Source of the DNA: Ruminococcaceae bacterium UBA1404
Lineage (GTDB): Bacteria; Bacillota; Clostridia; Oscillospirales; Ruminococcaceae
Reading direction: 5' to 3'
DNA: 64,000 nt
NCBI GenBank assembly: GCA_002305075.1
Contig: DBQC01000022.1
Coordinates: 1-64,000 of the forward strand
Shown here piece after piece: positions 24,024 through 32,476 of this stretch. The position numbers were made by a program, and so were the translations under genes. Below the pieces are notes generated by a model that had not been told where the DNA came from, ran no database searches, and saw only the letters and a program-made list of their open reading frames with translations. How positions within the stretch are numbered: position 1 is the first letter of the stretch; every line of letters starts with the position of its first letter.

Positions 24024-25574
24024 TTGAAAAATATGTTTTGCTTTCAATGCGAGCAAACGGCCGGCAGCGTAGCCTGTACCGGCAAGGCAGGTGTCTGCGG
24101 CAAAAAAGACCACACCGCCAATCTGCAGGATGAGCTGACGGGTACCCTCATTTCGCTGGCCGCCGGTCTCGAGGGCGCAAAGCCTAACGAGGAGCAGGTG
24201 CGTCTGGCTATGGAAACCCTGTTTACCACCATCACCAATGTCAACTTTGACGATGAAGTACTTAAAGCCCGCATTGCCGAGCTGAAGGCCGTTTTCCCCG
24301 GCGAGAGCTACAACATGACCGACATCTGGGACGCTCACGAGGACATTCGCTCCCTCAAGACGCTGATTTTGCTGGGTCTGCGCGGCATGGCCGCCTACGC
24401 CCACCACGCCTATGTCCTGGGTTACCAGAACGAGGAAGTCAACGAGTTCTTCTTTAAGGCCCTTGCGGCCATTGCCCAGCCCGACTACGGCATGGACGAG
24501 CTGCTGCCGCTGGTGCTGGAGACCGGCCGAGTCAACCTTATCTGCATGGAGCTGCTGGATGCGGCCAACACCAAAACTTATGGCACACCGGTGCCCACTA
24601 CCGTTCCTCTCACCATCGAGAAGGGGCCCTTTATCGTCATCACCGGTCACGATCTGCTCGATCTCAAGCTACTGCTCGAGCAGACCGAGGGCAAGGGTAT
24701 TAACATCTACACCCATGGCGAAATGCTGCCCGCCCACGGCTATCCCGAGCTTAAAAAGTATCCCCACCTAAAGGGCAACTTTGGCACGGCTTGGCAGAAC
24801 CAGCAAAAGGAGTTTGACAACATCCCCGGTGCGGTACTGTTTACCACCAACTGCCTGATGCCCGTAAAGCCCAGCTATGCCGACCGTGTATTTACCACCT
24901 CGGTGGTGGCCTATCCCGAGATGGTGCATATCGACGACAACAAGGACTTTACCCCCGTGATTGAGAAGGCTCTGGAGCTGGGCGGCTACGCCGAGGATCG
25001 CCCCATGACCGGCATCAACGGCGGCAGCACGGTGACCACTGGCTTTGGACACGGCACGGTTCTCTCGGTGGCCGACAAGGTGATCGACGCTGTAAAGGCC
25101 GGCGCCATCAAGCATTTCTTCCTCGTAGGTGGCTGCGACGGTGCCCGCCCCGGCCGCAACTACTACACCGAGTTTGTTCAGCAGTCCCCCGCCGACACCG
25201 TGATACTCACGCTGGCCTGCGGCAAGTACCGCTTTAACGACCTCGATATCGGCCAAATTGGCGGCCTGCCCCGCATCATGGATATGGGTCAATGCAACGA
25301 CGCCTATTCGGCCATCCGGGTGGCGGTTGCTCTGGCCGAGGCCTTTGAGTGCGGCGTAAACGACCTGCCCCTGACGCTGGTGCTGTCCTGGTACGAGCAA
25401 AAGGCCGTGTGTATTCTGCTCACACTGCTGCATCTGGGCATCAAGAACATTCTGCTGGGCCCCACCCTGCCCGCCTTTGTAAGCCCTAATGTTCTCAGCT
25501 TCCTAAGCGAGAACTATGCCCTGACCCCCATCAGCACTCCGGAAGAAGATTTGGCTCGGATTCTGGGCAAATAG
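24024..25574 (+). CDS. hcp: Hybrid cluster protein (hydroxylamine/NO reductase)
   Basis: This 516-residue protein has N-terminal cluster cysteines at C6, C9, C18 and C25 (C-X2-C-X8-C-X6-C). The hybrid-cluster ligand segments TGHDLLDLK, THGEMLPAHGYPEL, FTTNCLMP, GGCDGARPGRNYY, ACGKYRFN and GQCNDAYSA are all present. Hcp reduces hydroxylamine in vitro and NO under anaerobic nitrosative stress in vivo. TTG 24024 is taken as start, 8 bases after AAAGGGAGG; ATG 24033 would leave too long a gap. The gene is monocistronic, with no hcr reductase beside it. Confidence 0.95.
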   Translation: MKNMFCFQCEQTAGSVACTGKAGVCGKKDHTANLQDELTGTLISLAAGLEGAKPNEEQVRLAMETLFTTITNVNFDDEVLKARIAELKAVFPGESYNMTDIWDAHEDIRSLKTLILLGLRGMAAYAHHAYVLGYQNEEVNEFFFKALAAIAQPDYGMDELLPLVLETGRVNLICMELLDAANTKTYGTPVPTTVPLTIEKGPFIVITGHDLLDLKLLLEQTEGKGINIYTHGEMLPAHGYPELKKYPHLKGNFGTAWQNQQKEFDNIPGAVLFTTNCLMPVKPSYADRVFTTSVVAYPEMVHIDDNKDFTPVIEKALELGGYAEDRPMTGINGGSTVTTGFGHGTVLSVADKVIDAVKAGAIKHFFLVGGCDGARPGRNYYTEFVQQSPADTVILTLACGKYRFNDLDIGQIGGLPRIMDMGQCNDAYSAIRVAVALAEAFECGVNDLPLTLVLSWYEQKAVCILLTLLHLGIKNILLGPTLPAFVSPNVLSFLSENYALTPISTPEEDLARILGK

Positions 25575-25589
25575 CGATAAAACCCAATA

Positions 25590-25623
25590 AAAACACCGCC
25601 CCTTCATCGGGGCGGTGTTTTTA
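25590..25623 (+). terminator. Terminator of hcp
   Basis: A perfect 12-bp stem AAACACCGCCCC (25591-25602) with its complement (25609-25620) leads into TTTATT. Confidence 0.9.
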
Positions 25624-25664
25624 TTGCAATTCTTATAATAGTCACTGCCGCTATCTTCTGCCAT

Positions 25665-25723
25665 GATACATGATACCGCTGTCGTGAAGGCCCCAATTCT
25701 TGTATATTATCATATCATGTATC
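25665..25723 (+). promoter_or_regulatory. Inverted repeat upstream of the ATT-start gene
   Basis: GATACATGATA (25665-25675) is repeated as TATCATGTATC (25713-25723), an 11-bp perfect dyad with 37 bases between. A TATATT (25703-25708) lies inside as a possible -10, without a good -35. It may be a pair of operator half-sites. Confidence 0.45.
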
Positions 25724-25787
25724 GAGATGCCTATCGCGACTGGGCGCTCAGCTTGCTTTATGCAGTCCCAAAAGGAGGTGAAGGATC

Positions 25788-26351
25788 ATTCACCGAGCAA
25801 ATTTTAGCAGCGCAATAACTTGCCGCCAATTAAAGTTGTCTAGCACAATTCGGCGGCTGTGGATCGAACATGTATTGTGGACGCGCTTTTTTATTGTAAG
25901 TACAGCATTTAATCTCGAAGATCTTCCATTTGTCACAGAGAGGCTGCTACAAAATCCCGTTGATTTTGCCAAAGTGCTACAATCGTTTCACGGCAACAAG
26001 ATCGCCATGCGGTTTGAGCGGCTTTTTGCAGATCATCTTTTGATTGCAGCAGCTCTCGTTAATGCGGCAAAAGCGGGTAACGCTGCGGAAGTAGAAAAAC
26101 AGCGCAGGCTTTGGTATGCCAACGCCGAGGATATTGCCAGGTTTTTAGCCTCGATCAATCGTTTCTGGAGCAAAAATGAATGGAGAAAATTGCTGTTTGA
26201 CCATCTTCGCATGACCGAAGATGAGGCCGTTTTCATCCTGACCGGCCAATATGAAAGAGGTATAAAAGTATATGACCACATTCAAGCAGAAGCCTTAGAG
26301 ATGGCCGATGTGATGACTTGTGGCATCATCCGCCAGTTTTGCATTGAATAG
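25788..26351 (+). CDS. Conserved helical protein of unknown function, probable ATT start
   Basis: The protein is 187 residues from ATT 25788, or 171 from TTG 25836. It belongs to a family seen in Bacilli and Clostridia, often misnamed acetylglutamate kinase, with LWIEHVLWTRFFIVSTA, RLLQNPVDFA and AALVNAAKAGNAAEVE segments. It has no kinase motifs. A near-perfect AAAGGAGGTGA (25771-25782) lies 9 bases before ATT. The 16 codons from ATT to TTG are open and encode HRANFSSAITCRQLK, like the N-termini of relatives as I recall them. TTG 25836 has no ribosome site. All-helical, possibly membrane-associated; function unknown. Confidence 0.65.
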   Translation: MHRANFSSAITCRQLKLSSTIRRLWIEHVLWTRFFIVSTAFNLEDLPFVTERLLQNPVDFAKVLQSFHGNKIAMRFERLFADHLLIAAALVNAAKAGNAAEVEKQRRLWYANAEDIARFLASINRFWSKNEWRKLLFDHLRMTEDEAVFILTGQYERGIKVYDHIQAEALEMADVMTCGIIRQFCIE

Positions 26352-26368
26352 AAATACAGGGACAATAG

Positions 26369-26412
26369 AATACCACACAAAGGCGCCATGCTTTTGTGTG
26401 GTATTGCTATTT
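26369..26412 (+). terminator. Terminator after the ATT-start gene
   Basis: A perfect 13-bp stem AATACCACACAAA (26369-26381) with 26393-26405 is followed by GCTATTTTG. Confidence 0.8.
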
Positions 26413-26435
26413 TGTTTAGGATGTAGAGTCCGGTT

Positions 26436-26461
26436 AAAAAGCTTGGATTTAAAGCTTTTTA
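26436..26461 (-). terminator. Terminator overlapping the stop of the Cys-rich gene
   Basis: The minus-strand stem AAAAAGCTT/AAGCTTTTT begins at the stop codon itself and runs into TTTTTAACC. Confidence 0.65.
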
Positions 26462-26761
26462 GCTCCTTGTAGGTTGGGGCGGGCTTTTTTGCGGCTGTTT
26501 GTCCTGAAGCTGCACCATCTCTAAAATGTCCCGATAGCGGCTGGTAATATAGGCGTAATTTTTAGGGATGTGGGGTACCAGACAGTTTGTGCAGTCTTTA
26601 ATGCCATCGTCGGTATAGACAAAGTTGCCCCCGCACCGGCGCCCTAGGGCGTAGAGCGGACAGTAGCAGAACAGGCAGTTAAAGTTGTCCGAGTCTGCCC
26701 CGGCATGACAGGGAAAAAATTCGCAACTGCGGTGGGTAAAAATCTTGTAGTTTTCGCTCAT
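26459..26761 (-). CDS. Cysteine-rich small domain protein
   Basis: This 100-residue protein has cysteines spaced in THRSCEFFPCHAG, FNCLFCYCPLY, RRCGG and IKDCTNCLVPH, the pattern of the cysteine-rich small domain family thought to bind zinc or a cluster. The family is often found close to corrinoid or cobalamin genes; here the cbi locus lies about 15 kb away, so the link is weak. ATG 26761 has AAAGGAAGG upstream; the frame from 26806 is rejected. A Pro/Gln-rich tail follows the domain. Confidence 0.8.
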   Translation of the reverse strand: MSENYKIFTHRSCEFFPCHAGADSDNFNCLFCYCPLYALGRRCGGNFVYTDDGIKDCTNCLVPHIPKNYAYITSRYRDILEMVQLQDKQPQKSPPQPTRS

Positions 26762-26865
26762 GGTATCACCTTCCTTTGAGCCTGCTTCCAATAGAGTATA
26801 ACACATCCCCCGCCGCCGGGAAAGAGCGGAAAAGTCCTGCCGCCAGCGTCCTGCCTGTGCTTTTT

Positions 26866-28239
26866 TTACCGGGTTGTAAAATATAGCATAAAGGTAAGAG
26901 CCAGCAAATCGGCGCAGCCGCCCGGGCTTAGGTTCTCCCGTGTAAATTGCGCATCAAGACGCCGGGCCTCGGCAAGGTAGTCTTCGGGGCTGCGGGGAGC
27001 GGCTTCCAGCCAGTGGGCCACCTCCCGGGCTATGCGGCGCTGGGTTTCGGGGTTGGAGCGGTGGATGAGGTTGGTGTCCTCCACGGTGGCAATCAGATGG
27101 AGCAGCACCGCCACGCCGGCCTGCTCCAGCGACCAGCCCTCGGACACCAGTCGGCGCATCAGCGGCAGTCCCAGCTGCCCCACCGCGGGAAAGCCCGCCG
27201 CTGCTTCCCCCCGCACACCGGCAATGCGGTGCCGGGCAAAGAGCCGCTCGCCGGCGGTTCGGGCGGTCTCGGCCGTAAGCGGCAAGAGGTCGCCCTCGAT
27301 GGTGGGGGCCGCCGCCTCTGCCACCACACGCAAAATCGCCTCGGGGTCTTTTGCTTCGGGCCCCTCCCCCAAGTAGCCACAGGCCGCCGCCACCAGCCCT
27401 AGAGAGAAGATGAGCCCCTTATGGGTGTTCACGCCACCTGTGGCCGCCTGCATAGCCTCCTCGGCCTGTATGCCCCGGTAGCGCAGGCGGGCCAGCAGCT
27501 TAGTAGGTGGAATATCCCGGCTGCGGCAGCCAATAAGGGCCATATCTCTAAAGTAGCTGCAGAGGGCAGCGGCGCTGTCTATAAAGGTAAACAGGTCCAT
27601 ATCGGTGTGGGCGCCGCTGCCCAGCCGGTCGACCAGTCCGGGCTTAGGGGTGACCGACACCTCGTAGAGCATGGAGCGCAGTGCGTTTTGGGCGATCTGC
27701 TCGGCCAATCGGCCGTCAATATAGTCGGTGATCAATGTGCGGGTAGCCCGCTGCAGCTCCTCTATGCCATGGGCCCGACTGCGGGCACAGCCGGCTCCGG
27801 GTGCTCCGCAGACAAGGCAGCCCCGGGGGGGCAGCCCTATCTGTGCGCGGTCGACAATTTGGCCTGCGCCGGCAAGGACATCGATGTCGAACAGCCGCCC
27901 CAGGCCGTGACCCTCCTCAATGGCCACCATGGCGGCCTTGACCTTGTGGGCAGGAACATCCACCAACCAGAAGCCTTCGAGACCGGTGGGGGCACTCACT
28001 TGCCGATGTTGCAGGGCCGTCCAACCCCGGCGGGTCAGCTGGAGCTCTACCTCCTGCCAACCGATTTCAAAGGCCCGGTCGGTAAGCGGCGAGCGTTTAA
28101 CCGGCCCCGGGATGTTGAGGGTGTAGCTGATGAGGCTGGCTCCCCCCGTCAGCAGCTCGGCCTGAAGGGCCGCCCGGCGCTCCCGGGCCTCCAGCACCTC
28201 CGAAAGGCTCACCTCGGGGCCCGTAAAGGGGGCGGTCAT
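26866..28239 (-). CDS. citXG: CitX-CitG fusion: citrate lyase prosthetic group synthesis and transfer
   Basis: This is a 457-residue fusion. Residues 1 to about 165 match CitX (holo-citrate lyase synthase; RRAALQAELL, FDIDVL). About 175-457 match CitG (YEVSVTPKPGLVDRLGSGAHTDM, GGVNTHKGLIFSLG, EDTNLIHR). CitG makes 2'-(5''-triphosphoribosyl)-3'-dephospho-CoA, and CitX loads it on CitD. ATG 28239 has GGAGAAAGG before it and overlaps the stop of a small upstream ORF by 4 bases. The gene diverges from citDEFC. Confidence 0.92.
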   Translation of the reverse strand: MTAPFTGPEVSLSEVLEARERRAALQAELLTGGASLISYTLNIPGPVKRSPLTDRAFEIGWQEVELQLTRRGWTALQHRQVSAPTGLEGFWLVDVPAHKVKAAMVAIEEGHGLGRLFDIDVLAGAGQIVDRAQIGLPPRGCLVCGAPGAGCARSRAHGIEELQRATRTLITDYIDGRLAEQIAQNALRSMLYEVSVTPKPGLVDRLGSGAHTDMDLFTFIDSAAALCSYFRDMALIGCRSRDIPPTKLLARLRYRGIQAEEAMQAATGGVNTHKGLIFSLGLVAAACGYLGEGPEAKDPEAILRVVAEAAAPTIEGDLLPLTAETARTAGERLFARHRIAGVRGEAAAGFPAVGQLGLPLMRRLVSEGWSLEQAGVAVLLHLIATVEDTNLIHRSNPETQRRIAREVAHWLEAAPRSPEDYLAEARRLDAQFTRENLSPGGCADLLALTFMLYFTTR

Positions 28240-28340
28240 GGCCCTTTCTCCGGCTCTGCCCCCCACATAACGCCCTCTATGACGGTGCGGTCGATCTTGT
28301 CCCGGATAAAGTGCAGGCGGTGGTCGGATATGTTATTCAT
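28236..28340 (-). CDS. Small ORF (34 residues) translationally coupled to citXG
   Basis: It begins MNNISDHRLHFIRDKIDRTV and ends with TGA overlapping the citXG start as ATGA. AGGGGGC lies 9 bases before its ATG (28340). The composition is charged, with no membrane segment. It could be a leader peptide coupling translation, or a remnant of a larger protein. I do not recognise it. The tight coupling and ribosome site are the only evidence that it is expressed. Confidence 0.5.
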   Translation of the reverse strand: MNNISDHRLHFIRDKIDRTVIEGVMWGAEPEKGP

Positions 28341-28377
28341 ATAAAACGCCCCCTGTGGTGGTATTTGTATGCTCTCT

Positions 28378-28406
28378 ATTGTACCGTGAAAATCTCGATA
28401 GGCCAA
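28378..28406 (-). promoter_or_regulatory. Promoter of citXG
   Basis: Minus-strand -35 TTGGCC (28401-28406) and -10 TACAAT (28378-28383) have a 17-base spacer; the small ORF starts 38 bases on. Confidence 0.65.
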
Positions 28407-28480
28407 GGGGCAAGGGCAAAAACTCCGGCGCTTTTATGGGATATCTCGGGGAAAGAGACGGTGGTAATCCTGCCAGTCTA

Positions 28481-28489
28481 TGCTACAAT
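28481..28489 (+). promoter_or_regulatory. Extended -10 promoter of citDEFC
   Basis: TGCTACAAT (28481-28489) is an extended -10 without a good -35, about 80 bases before citD. The weak -35 suggests activator control, but no binding site was identified. Confidence 0.5.
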
Positions 28490-28567
28490 AAAGGCGAGAT
28501 TGTATCCGGTATCCACAGCTGCAAAGCATGGCCGTGGACTGGGTGCCGACTGAAAAGGAGTGACGCC

Positions 28568-28882
28568 GTGAAAATTGAGGTGGCAGCCATGGCCGGCACG
28601 CTGGAGTCGAGCGATGTTCAGATAACGATAGAGCCTGCCGAGCAGGGTCTTAGTCTGAGCATCAGCAGCAGCGTTTTGGGCCAATATGGCAGGCAGATTA
28701 AGCGAGTGGTGCTCGATACGCTCGAGGGCCTTGGGGTGCGCCACGGCCGGGTAACTGTGGTGGACAAAGGTGCCCTCGACTGCACCATCCGAGCTCGGGT
28801 GACCTGCGCGGTCTACCGTTCGGCGGGCATCACCCACAGTATTCCTTGGGGGGAGGTGCCCGTAAATGATCCATCCCGATAA
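28568..28882 (+). CDS. citD: Citrate lyase gamma subunit (acyl carrier protein)
   Basis: This 104-residue acyl carrier subunit of citrate lyase has the prosthetic group serine at S14 in AGTLESSDVQI. The cofactor made and attached by CitXG carries acetyl and citryl groups between CitF and CitE. GTG 28568 has AAAAGGAG 8 bases upstream; an upstream in-frame extension to 28355 crosses the promoter and is rejected. Its end overlaps citE by 17 bases. Confidence 0.93.
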   Translation: MKIEVAAMAGTLESSDVQITIEPAEQGLSLSISSSVLGQYGRQIKRVVLDTLEGLGVRHGRVTVVDKGALDCTIRARVTCAVYRSAGITHSIPWGEVPVNDPSR

Positions 28883-29774
28883 AAACCGTCTGCGGCGCAC
28901 CATGCTGTTTTTGAGCGCCCAGCGCCCCAGCCAAATGAAGGACGCCTATATCTACCGGCCCGACTCGGTGATTTTCGACCTTGAAGATGCCGTGGCCGAA
29001 AGCGAGAAGGACGCCGCCCGCTTTTCGCTCTTTCATACCCTTAAGACGGTGGATTACGGCGACTGCGAGCGCATTGTGCGCATCAACGGCCTGGATACCC
29101 CTCACTGGCGTGAGGACATACGGGCCAGCGTGGCCGGCGGCGCCGAGGGCATTCGCATCCCCAAGTGCGAGTCGGCCCAGGAAGTGGTGGAGGTGGAGGC
29201 CGCCATCGAGGCCGCCGAGGAGGAGTTTGGCCGCCCGGTGGGGCGCACCCTCGTCATGGCCGCCATCGAAAGCCCCCGGGGGGTGCTGAATGCCTCCGCC
29301 ATCTGCGAGGCGGGCCGACGGATGTTTGGCGTGGCCATCTCGGGGGGCGACCTGCGCAAAGCCATGCAGACTCGCTACTACCCTAAGGGCGAGGAGATGC
29401 TGGTGCCCCGGGGCATGGTGCTGCTGGCCGCCCGAGCCGCCGGCGTGCAGTGCTTCGACACGGTTTTTACCGACCTTGAGGACATGGAAGGCTTTCGCCG
29501 GGAGGTGCAGCAAAATAAGGAGATGGGCTTTGACGGCAAGTCGGTGATAAACCCCCGTCAGATCGCCATTGTCCACGAGATTTTCACCCCCACCGAGCGG
29601 GAGATTATCGAGGCCGAGCGGGTGGTGCGGGCCATTCGGGAGCAGGCCGCCGAGGGTGTGGGCGTGTTTACACTAGACGGCAAGATGCTGGACATGGCCT
29701 TTTTGCCCGGAGCCGAGCGGGTGCTGGCTTTGGCGCAGGCGGCCGGACTCTATGAGGGGGATTTGGTGCCATGA
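28866..29774 (+). CDS. citE: Citrate lyase beta subunit (citryl-ACP lyase)
   Basis: This 302-residue HpcH/HpaI-type aldolase subunit splits citryl-ACP into oxaloacetate and acetyl-ACP. SVIFDLEDAVA (acidic metal ligands), RINGLDTPHW and ESPRGVLNA are present, with the usual late GFDGKSVINPRQI. ATG 28866 has GGGAGG upstream, inside the end of citD. Length is normal. It overlaps citF by 4 bases (ATGA). Confidence 0.94.
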   Translation: MIHPDKNRLRRTMLFLSAQRPSQMKDAYIYRPDSVIFDLEDAVAESEKDAARFSLFHTLKTVDYGDCERIVRINGLDTPHWREDIRASVAGGAEGIRIPKCESAQEVVEVEAAIEAAEEEFGRPVGRTLVMAAIESPRGVLNASAICEAGRRMFGVAISGGDLRKAMQTRYYPKGEEMLVPRGMVLLAARAAGVQCFDTVFTDLEDMEGFRREVQQNKEMGFDGKSVINPRQIAIVHEIFTPTEREIIEAERVVRAIREQAAEGVGVFTLDGKMLDMAFLPGAERVLALAQAAGLYEGDLVP

Positions 29775-31324
29775 TGAATTCTGTTGGTAGAGACATTCCC
29801 GATGCGCTGCTCACCGATGGCAAGGAGGTTTTTCGCGGCAGTCACCACCGGGACGGCCTAATCTACACAAAGCCCGGCCCCACGGTTCGTGCCGGTGTAA
29901 AGCCGCTACATAGCAAGCTGCTGCCCAACCTGCGGGAGGCCATTGTGCAGTGCGGCATCAAGGATGGCATGACCCTCTCCTTTCACCATCACTTTAGGGA
30001 TGGCGACTATGTGGTCAACCTTGTGATGGCCGAAATTGCCGCCATGGGTATTCGGGATATCACCATAGCCGCCTCCTCACTGGGTAGTGCCCACGACCCG
30101 GTGGCCCATATGATTGAAACCGGCATCGTCACCGGCCTGCAAACCAGCGGCATCCGGGGCAAAATAGGCGAGGCTGTGTCCCACGGCAAGCTTAAAACCC
30201 CCTGCATCCTGCGCTCCCACGGGGGGCGGGTGCGGGCCATCGAGCAGGGCGAGCTGCACATCGATGTGGCCTTTATCGGCGCACCCACCAGCGACGAATA
30301 CGGCAACTCCCGTGGCACCGGCGGCAAGAGCGACTGCGGCGTGCTCTCCTATGCCATGGCTGACGCTCGATACGCCGACAAGGTGGTGGTGGTCACCGAC
30401 TGCCTTGTGGATTTCCCCAACTTCCCGCCCTCCATCGAGGCGGTGGATGTGGACTATGTGGTAGTGGTGGATGCTATTGGCGACCCCCAAAAAATCGCCA
30501 GCCAGGCCACCCGCCTAAGCAAAGACCCCCGGGAGCTTAAAATGGCCGAGGACTGCGTGCGGGTGGTTGCCGCCACCCCCTACTTTAAGGATGGTTTTTC
30601 GTTTCAGACCGGGGCGGGCGGACCCTCGTTGGCCACCAACCGCTTTATTGAGGCCGAGATGGAGCGCCGAGGCATCACCATGCAGTGGGCCATTGGCGGC
30701 ATCTCTCAGTCCACGGTAGATATGCTGCATAAGGGCCTGATTAAATACATCGTGGACGCGCAGGACTTTGACATGGCGGCGGTGCGCTCGGTGAACAACA
30801 GTCCCGGTCACTTTGAAATATCCACCTCTCAGTACGCAAACCCCATGAACAAGGGGGCCTTTGTTAACAAGCTGGACTTTGTGGTGCTGGCCGCTTTGGA
30901 GATTGATGTGGACTTTAATGTCAATGTGGTCACCGGCTCGGACGGTGTGCTTCGGGGAGCCCCCGGCGGCCATCCCGATGCGGCTGCCGGTGCCAAATGC
31001 TGCATCATTGTGACGCCGCTGGTGCGGGGCCGTATGCCCACGGTTTGCGAGCGGGTGGTCACGGTGACCACCCCCGGCGAGAATGTGGATGTGCTGGTCA
31101 CCGACTACGGCATCGCCGTAAACCCTGCCCGACCCGACCTGATAGAAGCCCTTGCCAAAGCCGGCATAAAAACCACCACCATAGAAGCCCTTAAGGATAA
31201 AGCCTACGCCATGGTGGGGGTGCCCGACCCGCTGGATTTTTACGACCGGGTGGTGGCCGTTGTGGAGGCTCGGGACGGCACCTTGCTGGATGTGGTGCGA
31301 CAAATCAGGCCTCTTGAGCTATAA
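29771..31324 (+). CDS. citF: Citrate lyase alpha subunit (citrate:acetyl-ACP transferase)
   Basis: This 517-residue CoA-transferase-type subunit exchanges acetyl for citryl on CitD. The segments SFHHHFRDGDYVVNLV, SHGGRVRAIEQGE, GTGGKSDCGVLSYAMADARYADKV (in parts) and NNSPGHFEISTSQYANP are characteristic. Length matches the family. It is followed 66 bases later by citC. Together citDEF form the active complex that opens citrate fermentation. Confidence 0.95.
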   Translation: MMNSVGRDIPDALLTDGKEVFRGSHHRDGLIYTKPGPTVRAGVKPLHSKLLPNLREAIVQCGIKDGMTLSFHHHFRDGDYVVNLVMAEIAAMGIRDITIAASSLGSAHDPVAHMIETGIVTGLQTSGIRGKIGEAVSHGKLKTPCILRSHGGRVRAIEQGELHIDVAFIGAPTSDEYGNSRGTGGKSDCGVLSYAMADARYADKVVVVTDCLVDFPNFPPSIEAVDVDYVVVVDAIGDPQKIASQATRLSKDPRELKMAEDCVRVVAATPYFKDGFSFQTGAGGPSLATNRFIEAEMERRGITMQWAIGGISQSTVDMLHKGLIKYIVDAQDFDMAAVRSVNNSPGHFEISTSQYANPMNKGAFVNKLDFVVLAALEIDVDFNVNVVTGSDGVLRGAPGGHPDAAAGAKCCIIVTPLVRGRMPTVCERVVTVTTPGENVDVLVTDYGIAVNPARPDLIEALAKAGIKTTTIEALKDKAYAMVGVPDPLDFYDRVVAVVEARDGTLLDVVRQIRPLEL

Positions 31325-31390
31325 AAAATCTTGGCGCTGTGGTACAATAGCCCCATATTCGGCTGCCCATCAGCCCTAAGGAGGATGCCT

Positions 31391-32431
31391 ATGACCTATT
31401 CTCTCTCGCGGATTTTCCCCTCCGACCGCCGGGGCCAGGCCGAGCTGGACCGGCTGCTGACAGGGGAACATATCCGCCGCGACCCCAATTTGGACTACAC
31501 GGTGGGGCTGTATGACAGCAACCATAAGCTGGTGGCCACCGGCTCGACCTTTGGCAACAGCTTGCGCTGCTTGGCGGTGGACAGCCGCTATCAGGGCGAG
31601 GGTCTGATGGCTCAGGTGGTGAGCCATCTGGTAAGCCGGCAAATGACCCAGGGACACAGCCATCTGTTTATTTACACCAAGAGCGATAAAACGGCCATTT
31701 TTGGCGATTTAGGCTTTTACGAGATTGCCCGGGTGGAGGGCGAGGTGGCCTTTATGGAGAACCGCCGCACCGGCTTTGCCGACTTTTTGTCCGGCCTTTC
31801 GGCTCAGCGCCGAGCCGGGCAGTGCGCTGCGCTGGTGATGAACTGCAATCCCTTTACGCTGGGTCACCGCCACTTGGTGGAGCAGGCGGCCGCCCAAAAC
31901 GACTGGGTGCACCTGTTTGTGGTGAGCGAGGATGCCTCGCTGTTCCCCTTTGCCGACCGCTTTGCCCTTGTAAAAGCGGGCTGCGCCCATATGCCCAATG
32001 TCATCTTGCACGAGACGGGCAGTTACATGATATCGAGCGCCGTGTTTCCCTCCTACTTCTTAGAGGACGACGAGTCAGCCATTGCCGTACAAGCCCGGCT
32101 GGATCTGCAGCTGTTTGGCTCGATAGCCCGGAGCTTAGGCGTGACCCGCCGCTATGTGGGCGATGAGCCCTTTAGCAAGGTGACCGGTCTTTACAACCGC
32201 ATCATGGCCGACGAGCTGCCGGCTGCGGGCATCGACTGTATTGTCATCCCCCGCAAGGAGCAAGACGGACTTGCCATCAGCGCCAGCCATGTGCGCCAGC
32301 TCATCAAAGAAGGCCCCATTGAGGCCATTCGCCCGCTGGTGCCCCCCACCACCTACGACTACTTTTTTACCGAAGCCGGACAGGCGGTGGTGGACAAAAT
32401 CCGCACTGCCAACAATGTGATACACTACTAA
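31391..32431 (+). CDS. citC: [Citrate (pro-3S)-lyase] ligase
   Basis: This 346-residue protein acetylates the citrate lyase cofactor with acetate and ATP, activating the enzyme. An N-terminal GNAT-like domain (1 to about 130) is joined to a nucleotidyltransferase domain with NPFTLGHRHL near 155 and a C-terminal ISASHVRQ. ATG 31391 is 7 bases after TAAGGAGG; ATG 31385 abuts the site and 31331 crosses it. An extended -10 TGGTACAAT (about 31339-31347) could give it an extra promoter. Confidence 0.93.
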   Translation: MTYSLSRIFPSDRRGQAELDRLLTGEHIRRDPNLDYTVGLYDSNHKLVATGSTFGNSLRCLAVDSRYQGEGLMAQVVSHLVSRQMTQGHSHLFIYTKSDKTAIFGDLGFYEIARVEGEVAFMENRRTGFADFLSGLSAQRRAGQCAALVMNCNPFTLGHRHLVEQAAAQNDWVHLFVVSEDASLFPFADRFALVKAGCAHMPNVILHETGSYMISSAVFPSYFLEDDESAIAVQARLDLQLFGSIARSLGVTRRYVGDEPFSKVTGLYNRIMADELPAAGIDCIVIPRKEQDGLAISASHVRQLIKEGPIEAIRPLVPPTTYDYFFTEAGQAVVDKIRTANNVIHY

Positions 32432-32433
32432 AT

Positions 32434-32466
32434 AAAACCCGCCCGGACACGCCCGGGCGGGTTTTT
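32434..32466. terminator. Bidirectional terminator between citC and phoR
   Basis: A 13-bp stem AAAACCCGCCCGG (32434-32446) with its complement (32453-32465) has T runs in both directions. Confidence 0.92.
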
Positions 32467-32476
32467 TATTTGGGAA

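Noticed and set aside
28355..28567. N-terminal extension of citD
   Set aside because: The frame is open but crosses the citD promoter and adds residues not found in the acyl carrier family.
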